A DNA stretch of 64,000 bases from Reticulitermes lucifugus (lineage: Eukaryota > Arthropoda > Insecta > Blattodea > Rhinotermitidae): NCBI GenBank assembly GCA_026260175.1, contig JAKCWW010001031.1, positions 3,745-67,744 of the forward strand, written 5' to 3'. The translations under genes and the position numbers were made by a program. The stretch's first letter is position 1. Each line of letters opens with the position of its first letter. The notes under the pieces were generated by a model, which saw only the letters and a program-made list of their open reading frames with translations, did not search any database and had not been told where the DNA came from. Shown one piece after another: positions 25,000-37,250 of this stretch.

Positions 25000-25780
25000 A
25001 GGGGAAACTTCACATCTGGATAAACAGACTGAGAGATATGACACCCAGTAAGTACAATTTTTATGCATTGTATGCGGGAGGGCATAAAATCTAGCCCGGC
25101 ATGCATGACACCTTAGTACTCGCCGAAAGGTGTTTGAATATACGAACTTTGCCCTTTTCGCGATAGTGAAGGGAAGAGACTAGATTGCTATTGAGACCGC
25201 CCATCCAGGCGGTTCAGAGCCCGCTCGAGATAAAACGTGGACAAAAACCAAGTGGCTAGTCCAAAGTGTCCAGCACTTGGGAGTTTGATAGCTAGCCAAG
25301 ATCGCTGGCAAAGGATCATATAACATACCTCCACCCGACACTGAAACCGGCGAGTTGGTAAATGTTGTGGGAGACGGGGTAGGAGGAGGAAACCGATTAC
25401 AAGAAGAATTGCCGGCGATGGCACAAGATCTATAAGGAAGCCGAAAGGATGGGAGAAAGAGTTTCGTCTTTGGTGATGAAGGGCAACAGCTGTCGAATGA
25501 AGGCAGACTCATATTTTAGCGGTTTCTGTTAAATCGACTTCACTTCTGAACTTTTCAAAATCTTATTACTTTTACTACTGTTTGCGGAAAGCTGATTCAG
25601 AAGTAATTTTCGCTCTTAAGACGTCTGACTTAACACATAAACCTGCAAATCTTCCATTCTTTTTAATTGGAATTTAATGCTCATAGTATTCTTTGGAACT
25701 CTAAATGCAACAAACATCGTAAAATATTTTCAAATCCCTGTGGGTGATCTGCCATATCTTATACATCAGGATATGTGCCT
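25000..25780. other. Unassigned segment of higher GC
   Basis: The 25140-25510 part has raised GC and open frames on both strands (minus 25180-25512) but no recognised domain. Possibly an unknown repeat or LINE scrap. Confidence 0.3.
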
Positions 25781-25785
25781 AAATT

Positions 25786-25826
25786 GAGCCTGATGATGGA
25801 AAGAGACAGAGTGTCCGAAGCGTTGT
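25786..25826 (+). ncRNA. Hammerhead-like motif, GAAA altered
   Basis: CTGATGA (exact core), T, a GGA with TCC stem II, then GAAGCGTT, in which the fourth base of GAAA is G. Confidence 0.4.
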
Positions 25827-25829
25827 TTA

Positions 25830-27925
25830 CTCAACTTTATAACATGCCTCTTTGTCCGGGTTGTATTTAATGTTTTCATTCGCCGTGAATGCTGAAAATT
25901 TGGCATGTTAAAATGCAAGTACTATCAGTGGAAGTCATTTTACAGGATCGTTCATAAAAAGTTGGTAGCCATTCAGTCCGTCAACAAATTTTATCCCTGT
26001 ATTGAATCCTAAGTTCCATGATCATGTTAACAAATTATGCCATTGGAAACATATCTTGATTTAAATTAAGTTAGTCCAGACCTCAAACCCAATTTATCTA
26101 AGAACCGCATTAATAGATTTATTACCCTTGCATTTACGTATAAGGTCTTGAACTTAGTCCCCGCTTTTTAACTTATCCGACACAAAGATTTTTAAGCATC
26201 TGTCATCTCACCAGTGCGTTCCACATCTCTTTCTCCATTATTTAATTACACTGATATTTGTAGAAGGGTAGAGAATTTATTAAAAATCTTATTCGATAAA
26301 TTCAGCTTTTATTACTAATAATTTTTTCTACTGAGTCATCATGAAGATTTCTGTACTCAGGTATCACCCACAGAGGACTTCCTGTTTTGTCAAACTTCCA
26401 GAATGGTAGAATTTTGGCGTACTTTGTCTTCATTTTTGGAGCGTTTTTAGAGGCACCAGATGTGACAGGCAGACAAAGGTGAGCCTCCCAGCAATCCATT
26501 TTTGGACGGGTTTTTCTTTCATCACGAAATATCCTCCTTCAGACTCGTATTTTGTTGTGAGCTAGAGAGTTAGGCCTGGGAAAATTATGACTGAGTTTGA
26601 AGTGGAGGGGAACTAAGGCACATATGACGATTGTTTTGAATATCTTGTTAAAGTCAGGAAGTAGCAGATGTAGATAAGACTGTCAATTAGCTAAAGCATC
26701 TGGTTATTGCCACTAGTAATGTGAAATATAACGACTTAAAAGTAAGTGGTTACAATAAAAAGTGGACTTTATTGTGCTTTGCTCACGTAACCTACAGCTG
26801 TGAAAAATATGGGCATGTCAGAGAGGAGGATGAGCACAGCGTAGAATATCCACTATAACAGACACGTTCAGTCGTGCTACGTGCGTCATGGGCATGAACG
26901 TTCCAGTACCAAGCTGAGCAAAAGGAATATTTTTTGATTTGCTACTTTTTAACTTACAGTGCAATATTAAGAAAAATGAAAGAAAAATAAAAATATTTTG
27001 TTTGCATCTTTTTTGTCTTTCTATATCTTCTGCTAAGTTTATAGATGCTAAGGTTTAATCTTCCAGTTATACGCTACCTGACATCAATAATCATAACATT
27101 AACAGCGGCTCGATACAAAATCTTACTGTAATCCTCTCGTTGTTAAAAACTAAAATCAGGATTGTGTTTTACCTCCTTACTTACACAAATGCTCCAAAAT
27201 CTTAGTCGTAAGTTACTGTAAAATCTGATAACGTTTACTCAACCAGTGACACTTATGTCTGAGCTAGGACACCGAAAATCCTGAGCGAATTGTTCTTTGG
27301 GCTTCTTAAGCCCTTTGAGCCAAATGCATGTGCAGTACTTTCAATCAGGCAAAGACCACTTGCTTCAACACCCTTCGTAACTCATAATTCTTCCAAACCT
27401 TCGATGCTGTATACTCCGAGATTCAGACAACATTGTTAAAAATCATAAATAAATAAATAAATAAAAGATATTGTAACAGACAGCTAGGTACACACTAGTC
27501 CCTATATAGCTTCAAATAATGCTAGGTTTAGAAGCAGAGCAGCTATGAAGAAGGCTGTTTGGGTGGTTAGTATTCAGAGATGAAAACGGAGACTTTGGGT
27601 AGGGTGGTGTGAGATGGGGAGACGATGTGATTGAATGAAGTAGTGCCAGGTTTCAGAGGCGTCTGTGAAGTGGTATGAACATGACAGACTGTCTCTAACA
27701 TTTCGTTATAGAATTCTGTACGTAAGCTTTAATGTGAAATGAACTGAGAAGTGTGTTTGTTAACAAGTCATCAACTCTGCTCTCCTCTTCAGACAAACAG
27801 AATTTGCATCTCCCTTTACAGGCTTTCAGTAACAACGACAAATGTCAACCTTTTCATTGTACAAACAAAATATCTCACGTAAAAGCACTCGCCGTTTTGG
27901 AAGACTTAGATATTTAACAACAGTA
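25830..27925. other. No feature recognised apart from a short AAAT repeat
   Basis: AT-rich intron. A short AAAT array lies at 27446-27466. Confidence 0.5.
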
Positions 27926-27929
27926 GTGG

Positions 27930-28920
27930 ACGGGACAAACAAGCTTCTGGTCTACACTGATGATTTTAATTTATCGATCGACAACACAAATTCTATAAGA
28001 AGAAACACAGAAGCTCTATTAATCTCTCTTAAGGAAGTTGGACCAGATGTAAAAGCCGAGAAAATTAAGTATATATTTTTGTTTCGCCCACAGGGAGCAT
28101 AATAAAATTACAGCATCAAAATCACTCATAAATCGTTTTAAATGCGAAGAATTTAAATACTTTGAAAAAAATAAAAAAAAAATAAAAATGCATGCACGAA
28201 CAAATTAAGAGTCGATTAAATTCGGGAAATGCTTGGTACTATTCGCACCAAATCTTCCGTCTTCGCGTTAGCTATATAAGGACATGCAGATTATAATACA
28301 CTGTACTACAATGTCTCTTGTTGTTTCGTATGGGTGTGAAACTTGGTGTGTAATATTAAGGGAAGAACGGAGGCTGTGGGTGGTCGAAAATAGGACGCTG
28401 AGGAACAAATTTGGACATAAGAGGGAGGAACTAAGAAGAGGCTGGAAAAACTGTATAATGAGGATCTTCATATCAGGCTTTCCTACTCGGACTATTGACC
28501 CGTGAAGATGGCACAGATACGTTGTCCCGAAACGTCGGTAAAAAATTACCACACGACGCCGCGTAATATCCCAGGACAGCGAGGATCTTCATAATTTTTA
28601 CTACTCGCCTAATGTTATTATAAAGATATGTAACATTGGGGAGGAAGAGATGAACGAGGCGTAAAACATGTATGGGGGGAAAGAAATGCATAAAAGGTTT
28701 TGGTGGAAAAATTTGACAGCAAAAGACTGCTTGGAAGACCCAAGCGTAGACAGGATGTTAACATTAAAATTGATCTTAAAGAAACAGGATAGATGGGTGT
28801 GGACTGGAAGCATCTGGTTTTGGAAAGAGAGAGTAGCGAGCTCTTGTGAATATGGTAAAATTTCGGGTTTCTTAAAAAGCGGGAAATTTCTTAACTAGCT
28901 GAGAAACTACTAACTTATCT
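27930..28920 (+). mobile_element. RTE/BovB-like LINE 3' half, interrupted by a 108-bp insertion
   Basis: The reading around the reverse transcriptase site has LLVYTDDFNLSIDNTNSIRR, in which YTDD stands for YADD, then LKEVGPDVKAEKIKY. Then comes SYGCETWCVILREERRLW and ENRTLRNKFGHKREELRRGW (classic YGCETW and ENR.LR..FG.KR). After the insertion, 28594-28920 continues with the C-terminal pattern KIDLKETG, GVDWKHL, and LAEKLLT. Several stops and frame changes: dead. The block is split at 28472/28581 by a Penelope-type unit with a 13-bp duplication. Confidence 0.85.
28473..28580 (+). mobile_element. Solo Penelope-type unit with hammerhead-like motif, inserted in the LINE
   Basis: 108 bp flanked on both sides by GAGGATCTTCATA (28460-28472 and 28581-28593), a perfect 13-bp target-site duplication. 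Inside: CAGGCTTTCCTACTCGGAC, the motif GTGAAGA, T, GGCACA...TTGTCC, CGAAACGTC (28497-28541), then ATTACCACACGACGCCGCGT. The same sequence, inverted, builds the hairpin at 34536. Core position C is G here. Confidence 0.8.
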
Positions 28921-30060
28921 AGAAGGACTCTGCTTCATGGAGTACTTTAGTTAATGTCAACTAACTTCGACTTTTCAGCAATTGAAATTATAGGTTACCA
29001 TTGAGACAGCGAAAAATGTCCATTTTTAAATCAAAACCCTGTTGGGAAAGCTTAATATATCCCATCATAGGTCAGTGGTTTCTTATCATTCGAGAGCCCA
29101 TAAGTCTCTGGAAAATAAACAAAGTGAAGAATTGGAATATTAATACTTGCCACAACCTCAAAAGACGCGGCCTAGAGCCGATTTTGACCATAGAGCCACA
29201 GGAAAAAAAAAAACTTGTAGTATATTATCGTTAATTATTGGATGAAATTTAATTGCTTGAGGTCAACGTAATTCAATACAGATTTTTTTACTTCTGAAAC
29301 TTTCTCGAAATGCGCATTCGTTCTTGGTACATAAGTTTTCATTCAACGTTCTTCAATGTTTTTGCCTGTCTTGGTGAAGACTGTTTCCTCTCCCACTTTA
29401 AAAACGACGCCGGATTTGTTGTCAGTTGAAGTAAAGTTTTATTTTTAATCTTATACCCATTAATGGTAGAGGATTTCCTAAAAAAATCAGCATTGCGAAA
29501 ATGGGTTTATATGAATCGTACCATATCTTGTCAAAACGACTCACAAATTTTGTGGCTTCGAAATCAGTAACTGTGTAGATACTCGGAGACGTCGTGACGT
29601 CTTTAACAGTGCCGTCCTGAAATTGGTCTGAAATGACTCGTGAAAACGCAAAATGTCACTGTAAGTCATCTGATCCAAGACTGAGATTCGAACCTGCACA
29701 ACTTCCCGAATGCAAGTGAGAAATGCAGTTGTAAAGGGATGGATCATTGGCAAACGATGGCCGGGGATAATTTATGTCAAGACTCAAAATGTTAGAAAAG
29801 TACAATTCGGGAAGTATTAGAGGAATTGCAAACAATTAACAGTTTCAGCAACTAGAAGTGGCGCTCTTCTAAGCAGGCCTACAACAAGTAATGTGAAAAC
29901 CTTGACAGAAGATTTTTCTTACCCTGCTTTAAAGCCCCGACCTTTTTCTTCAGCTTCAAGTGACACTAATATTTCTAGGAAACTGGATCTGAGTCAAATT
30001 CTCTCATCTGACGCTGGAAGCAAATATGATTACATTTCGGAATCTAGGGATACTTCTTCT
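28921..30060. other. No feature recognised
   Basis: AT-rich intron. A tRNA-like GAGATTCGAACCTG near 29685 lacks a SINE body. Confidence 0.45.
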
Positions 30061-30067
30061 CAGGGAT

Positions 30068-30113
30068 TCGCCTTGACGATGGCTTTTTTTAATGTAAGCC
30101 GAAACATATCGCA
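30068..30113 (+). ncRNA. Hammerhead-like motif, core altered
   Basis: TTGACGA, T, GGCTT with AAGCC (5-bp stem II), GAAACATATC. The first core C is T; stem II is intact. Confidence 0.4.
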
Positions 30114-31182
30114 ATAAAGCTATACGATTTATACCGAACACATGTTGTGACTGACGGTCTCTTTCCCTGCATATATAGTATCTACATCAGAACGGAATGT
30201 TAGTTTGCTTTAAAGACTGAGTGAAGCAATTCAGTGTCATTACTGTTCTCTTGTAAAAAACATCTTGGTTTGTAAAAATGCATAAGCAATTTCTGACATT
30301 TATCTATGGCTTGTTTGCAACATTAAAGTGAAAATTAGATTCCTTGTTATGGCTCTCTAATATTATGACCTTGAATATAATGAATAATCAAAATCATGTC
30401 TTGTATAATATCTAGAATATTAAACACTGCACCGGAACAACTTATTTTTTGATGAAAACTAGGAATGACAAAATCATTCAGTAGGGTTTAAAACTTCTAA
30501 AATACTTACTGGGCTTCACAAGAAATCCCTATCCATAAAACAAAGAAATGAATGGGAAAAGAAATTCGGAAACTGATTTTACAAAAGTGTTGAACATTCA
30601 AACATGATTTCCCGTAATTCTTTTTTCTTGACTTGGTCACCTTTTGTATTAAGCCAACGATATGCTTTGTAATATAGGCTATCAGTTCTATGCACAGGCG
30701 AAAAATCTGTGTGTACAATAATAGTAAACAAATTGTATAGGCCTAACATACCTGCCCCCTTCCCCACACCTAATCAGACTTGAAAGCCTAAAAAATGAAT
30801 AGAAAATTTTAGCTACCGAATGATAGTGATAGAACTAAAAACTTCTTCCCAGTATACTTTGTTGCATTTAACATGTTAGAGCAGGAAAGTAAGGAAGCTA
30901 ATAAAAATGAAATTAGTCTCCTCTTTTCCAGTTAGCTTTAATATGTTACGTTGTAATACTTAAAATTTAACGAATGAATTTTGATTAAACATTGCAATAC
31001 TTTGCTGCATTTAAAGTTTTTTTTCTTTGAGATCGCCAGTTTTTAATAGACATAGCAGGCGAGTTAAGAAATGGAAAGGGAATTGTAGGAACTAAATTAG
31101 AATTAAAATAGAATTAAAGGATTTTTCTTATATCTTAACTTATCTTAAAATATATTCTAAAATGTTGTGACGATTGTGTATA

Positions 31183-31632
31183 ATATTGAGAACTAATTGT
31201 CTTCTGGACTTTGTCCATCGTCCGGATAAAATATTAAAATATATTAGGAAGTTGATCCCCACATAATTTCCGCCTCCTACACTATGCAGTTTTTTTCCAT
31301 GGACTTGATTTGATGCAAAGAATGTTTATCTTCTATTTTATCTTGGTGCTACGTCTGTTCTTGTATACGACAAATTGTTAATGCTCATTTATCTGTTGTC
31401 TTCCGCTGACATCTTGTCCTCAGGTATTCTTATAGCTATGGTTCTACCGGCTGAGGTTGTCCAATGATTGAGATTAGCTCGGTCTAAAGGACCCATCTGA
31501 GTAGGTGTCTCCCCTCCCATCACCTGAAGACGGAAGAAGAAACAGCTTCCGAAACGTCGTAATTTTATATTATATTTTAATATTTTATCCGGACGATGGA
31601 CAAATTCCAGAAGACAATTGGTTCTCAATTAC
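31183..31632. repeat. Penelope-type terminal unit: 60-bp inverted arms with hammerhead-like motif
   Basis: Left arm 31183-31244 (GAGAACTAATTGTCTTCTGG, TTTGTCCATCGTCCGGATAA) returns inverted at 31570-31632 (TTATCCGGACGATGGACAAA, CCAGAAGACAATTGGTTCTC). Only a few differences are visible. The hammerhead-like motif at 31520-31565 lies just before the right arm. Confidence 0.75.
31520..31565 (+). ncRNA. Hammerhead-ribozyme-like motif, all core bases kept
   Basis: ATCAC, CTGAAGA, C, GGAAG with CTTCC (5-bp stem II), GAAACGTC, GTAAT. ATCAC and GTAAT pair at four of five positions as stem I. The ACGT palindrome can form a dimer stem III with C as the cleavage-site nucleotide. Confidence 0.55.
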
Positions 31633-31639
31633 CTTAAAA

Positions 31640-34530
31640 TTTTCTGAACTTTTGTGTACTGAGAGAAGAACATTTTAGGGATATGTTAAACCAGCGACAA
31701 AATACAGAATGAGAAACTCATACACAGTGGCAAGAGACATTTGAAGAAAGCTGAAGACATACATTAGTTGGGTACTTAACCGGATGGCTGGGAAAAGACG
31801 AAAGGCTACTGGCACATGTAATTAACTTCAACCTTTCGGCGCTAAGAATGAAAGAAACCTATTAACCTTAAATGAGAACAGAGAAATAAAATGTTTCTTT
31901 ATCTGTCAACATTTAAGCTAACAACTAGTAGCTTTCCATTTAAAAAAATTCGAGTTTTATTGTTTTGAGAGAAGATTTTGGAATAAATTATAAAATTGAA
32001 ATATGTGGTAAATAAATATCTGAACTGGATAGTGACAGATGTTCAAAGAGGTCATAAAATTAAATAAACCTGCATAAGGAAATTAAGCAGCTGAAGCGGC
32101 TTCGTTCACGTTGGTGTAGGCGTTGAATTACCTAATCCGTACAACCAGAACTTACGGAAAGCTTTATAAGAAATGTTGGTATAACAATGAAAATGTGAAA
32201 AGTGTCACAAAAGTCTGTTATCTGTACCACGCTTTTCCTGGGTATTGGCTAATTAAATTGATAAGATTCCTTCTTTGTAAGTTAATAGTCGCTGAGGTAG
32301 TCAAGAGATCCCGCGCCTTTTATGGAACTTTAAGTTTCGCTACCATGTTCAGAAGAACCCGCTCTTGTGGGTACTGAATTGCTGTAAATCAATAGGAGTG
32401 AAAGAAAGTTTGCAACTGAAGGCCCGTATGGAACACAAACGAGAGGTATGTAATAAGCGTGAAACTTTGCCTGATAAATTGAAATATGTCAACTCACAGA
32501 ACAGAATCTTCTGTTATCACCCAATTAAGAAAGTTTACGGCATTATAAAACACCAGGCTTTATCACATTTTGGCATTAGGCCGTATCCTGAACTATACTG
32601 ATCCAATTACAAATGTATACTTGAACGAAACTTGCGGGGATGACTGCAAGTTAACTTACGATGTCAGGGTCAGTAATAAAACACATAAGGTGTTACTTGT
32701 TCGTAACTTTGGCAGAGTTTGTCACGTGTCAGTCCACTCTGTCGCCTTGCACACAAGTTTCAGCCTTTGAAAACTAAATGAAGTCTGCGTCTTATGCTAA
32801 GTTTCAGTACTTACTTCACAGAGAATACATTTTAAATTTGACGCGGACCACATAAATAGATTCAGTGGAAAAAATGCGAAACTTTTTTTTAATAATAAAC
32901 TTAACGGTACGTACGCTTACCTCTCGGTTTGGGACGGTTAACTCCGTACATTTTTCATTTTCACACAATGAGCCATGTTTTAAAATAGTTGTTTGTACTC
33001 ATGTAGGCCTGTATTTCCAAACAGTGTGTTAAGTGTGAAAATTCTTCAAAATATTTGTTTATAATAGTACATAAGTACGCAGAATTTTATATATTTTGTT
33101 ACAGAAATCGTACTTCGTGGTCACATCAAAATTCAACACGAACAAAAAGAGAATGAATAGATAAAACATGACATTGACTGCATATAGAATAGCAAAGCGC
33201 GCGAGCTTTTCTGGGGTGATTTTGTGCTTAAAATTTGAAAATTTTAAATAACTGGAATGTTCAAATAAGTCTCATTCGTATGATTTCGTATCAATAATTT
33301 AAAAAAGAATACAAGTTATTTTGTTTGTTATGGGTGTTCATGCATGTGAATGGATCTGGCCTTTTAATTCAATAACAAATGTGCATAAGAATATGCTTCC
33401 AGTTCCGTTTTTATGACGAATGCAGTGATCCTGAAACACGTAACAAACTGAAGTGACTATATATGCAAGCTTTTGCTGAGAGAAGGTAATATCTGTTGTC
33501 ATAATTACATTATCCACAAGCAGGATGAATATCATCACTGAACTGCCGTGAAAGAGTGTATGGTGTTCTTTACGCAGACCCAGCCTGCAAAATATTACTG
33601 CAATGGACAGAAAAGTTACGTTTTCAGTAACTGACAACTGACAGCTAATATTCATAGTGTTAAACTGTACACTGATTTCACTATATTAAAAACGCGTAGG
33701 CGTAAAATTAGCTACGAAGCTTCCTTGAAGTTATAAATGTGGCAATGGACAGTAACTGAAGCCAGATAATACGGGCACACAACGACGGTAAAGCCATTCC
33801 TAATGTAACACATATATTGTCGGTTTCAATTCACGTGATGAGAGAGCAGGCATGTCAAGCCGAGTTAAGTCGGTGCTTAATCTCACAGGGTTTGCTCCTC
33901 GTGAGTGAGTGAGTTAGTGGTGACGATTAGAACATTTACGTAAATATAATTTGATTTACAATCAGCCAGTTTCCACACCAGGGTGTTTAGGTGCCCTGTT
34001 ACAAAGTTATGTCTGGTTAATATTAACTGGAAATTACGGAGACTATAAAATTTGCCTGCATTGGTTATGATTAAAACAAGTAGTCGTTGGGTAGCAATAC
34101 ACTGTTCCCCTTGGCTTCATGACTCCACGGCTAACACTGGAAACACCGAGCTGTGTCCAGTTGAACTGAATAGTTTTGAGTCAGTAAGGCACTGCAAAGG
34201 CACGCGAACTTGTTTCGCAAAACCTTCCTCCATACCTGTCACACTGCAGGAGCCGAGCCGAGCCGAGCTGAGCCGAGTCGACTGGAGCCGTCCTTGCAAC
34301 ATCATACTCAGTCAGGTTGGACTCGACTGGAATGTAATCGCCTTGGTCAATGTGGCCGCAACGTATGTCATGGTGAACATTTTCAGATTACTTGATTTAA
34401 TTAAACAGGAAAGTATGGGTTTTGAGTTTTAAAACTTCGACTGTAAGAAATTATGTTAAATGAATATTCCCGAAAGTGTATACAGTTGTGTTTTCATACG
34501 AGTGAGAGTCAAGAATTAAGCATACATTGC
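31640..34530. other. No feature recognised
   Basis: AT-rich intron. A GAGCC short repeat lies at 34251-34275. ORF 34052-34432 and others have no recognised content. Confidence 0.45.
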
Positions 34531-34535
34531 ATAAG

Positions 34536-34654
34536 GTCCACGCTCTTCTGGGATATTATGCGGCGTCGTGTGGTAATTGTTTACTGACGTTTCGGGACAA
34601 CGTGTCGGTAAACAATTACACGACTCCGCATAATATTCCAGAAGAGCGCGGATC
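34536..34654. repeat. Near-perfect 118-bp hairpin of two facing Penelope-type ends
   Basis: Left arm CGCTCTTCTGGGATATTATG, CGGCGTCGTG, GTAATTGTTTACTGACG; right arm CGGTAAACAATTACACGACT, CCGCATAATATTCCAGAAGA, GCG. Only about 13 bases separate the arms. The centre carries GTTTCGGGACAACG, which on the minus strand is the stem II and GAAACGTC part of the hammerhead-like motif. Homologous to the solo unit at 28473. Confidence 0.85.
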
Positions 34655-34751
34655 TCATCAACATCGCGGCGGAAGCCTGAAATCAAGGTTGATACTTTGA
34701 ATAGTCCAACGTATTGAAGTCATTAATTAAAATTGTAAATGTCTACACGTA

Positions 34752-35015
34752 AGATGCCATGAAGGCTCAGATGGGGGTAGAGTTATAGCTCCATTCATTC
34801 TTAACCTCCGCGTTACATGGGGGTACTTGGTCAACGCGATGCCACGGCCGCTTTACCCCCGGGAAAGATCCCCGGTACCCATTTTACAGGAGGCTGAATG
34901 GGCCCAGGTTCAGTCTGAACGGATGCGGAGAAAAGAAAATCTCTTGCTTCCACCGAGATTCGAACTCCGAACCGTCCAGCCCTTATCGAGTCGCTATACC
35001 ATATACTTTATCCCA
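34752..35015 (-). repeat. SINE family B copy
   Basis: Minus reading: head GGTATAGCGACTCGATAAGG, B box GGAGTTCGAATCTCGG, then TCTTTTCTCCGC, TCAGACTGAACCTGGGCCC, GGGTACCGGGGATC, CCCGGGGGTAAAGCGGCCG and tail TGAGCCTTCATGGCATC. One of the best preserved B copies. Confidence 0.85.
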
Positions 35016-35195
35016 CCCCAAATTAAAATTTTGTACAGATAAAATGACAGAGTTCCCATGGCGTCCGAGCCATTTATCATACCGTCGGATGTGTTCTAGT
35101 GTCGCTGTCCATTATTTTTTACCTACGTCTCACTTCTACGATTTGCACCTAGCTGTTTCTTTATCAGTGTTCAGCGCTTAAGCAGCGTAACATCT

Positions 35196-35233
35196 GGAAT
35201 GCCAGCGATTCGAGCCTCGAATCGACGCATTCC
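35196..35233. repeat. Compact 38-bp palindrome
   Basis: GGAATGCCAGCGATTCGAG is followed directly by CTCGAATCGACGCATTCC with a single base between, an almost loop-free hairpin. Flanking ATCT and AGAT extend the symmetry loosely. Confidence 0.8.
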
Positions 35234-35239
35234 GCAGCT

Positions 35240-36375
35240 CACATATTCCAGATTTACGAAACGTGTGTTGGCACACTGATTACTTCAGAAGTATCGCAGT
35301 CATGACGACAGCCTTTCTTCGCTCTCCGTGCCTCGCCTTGTGGCTCAATTACCGTACACCGTTCTTCGGCTTTAGTTGCCAGTGGTCTTCGCTACTATGC
35401 CATCATTAACTCTTGTCGGTGTGGAAAGAGGTGCATTTATCAAATCGAAAGGTGTTTTTCTTATGTTTACGTGAACATACAGACACATGTAATTATATAA
35501 TGTTATAATTAATCCAGCTGTTCCTTTATTCAATTCGCCACTTGGTAGGTAATTTTATTGAAGTACGAATGACTAGTTTGTAATGTATTACTCTTACCAA
35601 AGTGTAGCTAAAACACTGAACTGTCCTTTCAATATTAACACCTTAAACGAATTCTAGATAATTTTTATGCACGACTGAATGTTCGTCAGTAGGCCTACTT
35701 ATTTATACACAACTGCTAGAAATGTTATCCACTTACAAAATATTTTAACAGGTTAATTTCTGTCATCAGCTGAGCAACTGATGACACGTCTTAACGTATG
35801 TAATAATTTACACGCAACTGCCTTTCAGCTTCCGTGACAAAACCTTGCACTGAAATCTACGAATCTGGTTAATTCTGAATGTTTCAGGAATTGTGAAATA
35901 CCCAATTTGGGTAATTTTGTCGAAAGGCTAGAGGGTTTGACCTCTTTCATTGTGAATACCGAATTCTGAGATTGTTCGGGAAGGAATTTTTAACGAGGGC
36001 GCGTATTTTCAACGTGGATAGATTTTAGTGTACGCCTGCTAAAGGTAGAGTATAGGCACTCCCTGAATTATGCAATTTAAATTTACTCAATTTCAGAACG
36101 CAATTTAAAAAATGAAATATTAAGATTTTTAAATGGGCGCCGAATTTTTCTTTGCGTGAATGAAAGCGCCATGAGACGAAAGTGGCTGCAGAATACTGCT
36201 GGGCGATAACGCAGGGGGCGGGGCAGTCATGCTGCGACCGATCAGGTTACAGTGTGCTGGAGTTTGGAATTCAGCTGGACACTATTTACATATGCATATA
36301 GTTGACCGTGTGTATCTCAATTCCGACTTGCACAAAATTCAACCAGCGCCGGACCCTCTGAAACGTAACTATTGC
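35240..36375. other. No feature recognised
   Basis: AT-rich intron. A 9-8-9 hairpin TGTCATCAG...CTGATGACA lies at 35761-35786. Confidence 0.45.
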
Positions 36376-36378
36376 GAA

Positions 36379-36596
36379 GTCGTGGAGTGTCTGTCCGTAA
36401 CATTCTCAAGTCGTGGTGTGTCTGTCCGTAACATTCTCAAGTCGTGGTGTGTCTGTCCGTAACATTCTAAAGTCTTGGTGTGTCTGTCCCTAACATTCTC
36501 AAGTCGTGGCGTGTCTGTCCGTAATATTCTCGAGTCGTGGTGTGTCTGTCCGTAACATTCTCAAGTCGTGGTGTGTCTGTCCGTAACATTCTCAAG
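36379..36596. repeat. Minisatellite, 31-bp unit, about seven copies
   Basis: GTGTCTGTCCGTAACATTCT followed by CAAGTCGTGGT repeats head to tail about seven times with only scattered substitutions. A 77-codon frame across it is a by-product. Confidence 0.95.
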
Positions 36597-37208
36597 CCAA
36601 ATTTTCTGAAGTGTGTCGAGCGTGACGTGCTGATTTCTTTTTCACCCTAAAAAGTATCCATTGTCGAAATTCAGAGACTTTGGATCTGGCCAACCTGCTG
36701 TATTTGCTAGCCCTGTGACTACGCTTCGTCACCGCTGTAACTTGCTTTTGCACTTGACCTATACGACGGACATTTGAACCCTAATTGCACCTGTATATGA
36801 CTTCTGGAGTATGGACTTGAACCTGCGTCTGCCACGTACATGTTTTCACGGGCCATTCCTAGTTAATTACCAAGATTGGACGGGACCCAAACCTGCTAGA
36901 AAATGTTTGGTTGAGGAGGTACGCTTACATAAGGAATTGAAGGTGTTTTTTCATGTGAGGTAGTACACTGGATAGATGCCTGTCTAAATACATATGCCTT
37001 AAAGAGTATTTCTTGATCAACTAGATGTTAGAAAAATTTCTCCTGTGGAACCAGTCGGTTCGCCAGTTCATCACAGAAGCTTGACACTGGGCCTTATCCG
37101 AACTCAGGTTACTTTGATGGCTGTCATCCTGTTGTGCTTTTCATTGTCGATAACTAAAACTTAAGTTTCTTTCAAAACACAACACTAATTTAGATTTAAA
37201 GTTTTTCA

Positions 37209-37250
37209 GCAACATGTCTCGACACCAATTAGGATTATCATCAGGCATTT
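37209..37250 (-). ncRNA. Hammerhead-like motif, GAAA altered
   Basis: On the minus strand: CTGATGA (exact core), TAATCC...GGTGTC, then GAGACATGTTGC. GAAA reads GAGA; the ACATGT palindrome is kept. A SINE A copy starts about 110 bp to the right. Confidence 0.4.

Noticed and set aside
25140-25512. Possible coding exon in a GC-richer block
   Set aside because: Open on both strands, but no recognisable protein family and no convincing acceptor and donor pair.
29670-29760. tRNA-like GAGATTCGAACCTG
   Set aside because: Isolated B-box-like match without an A box at the right distance.
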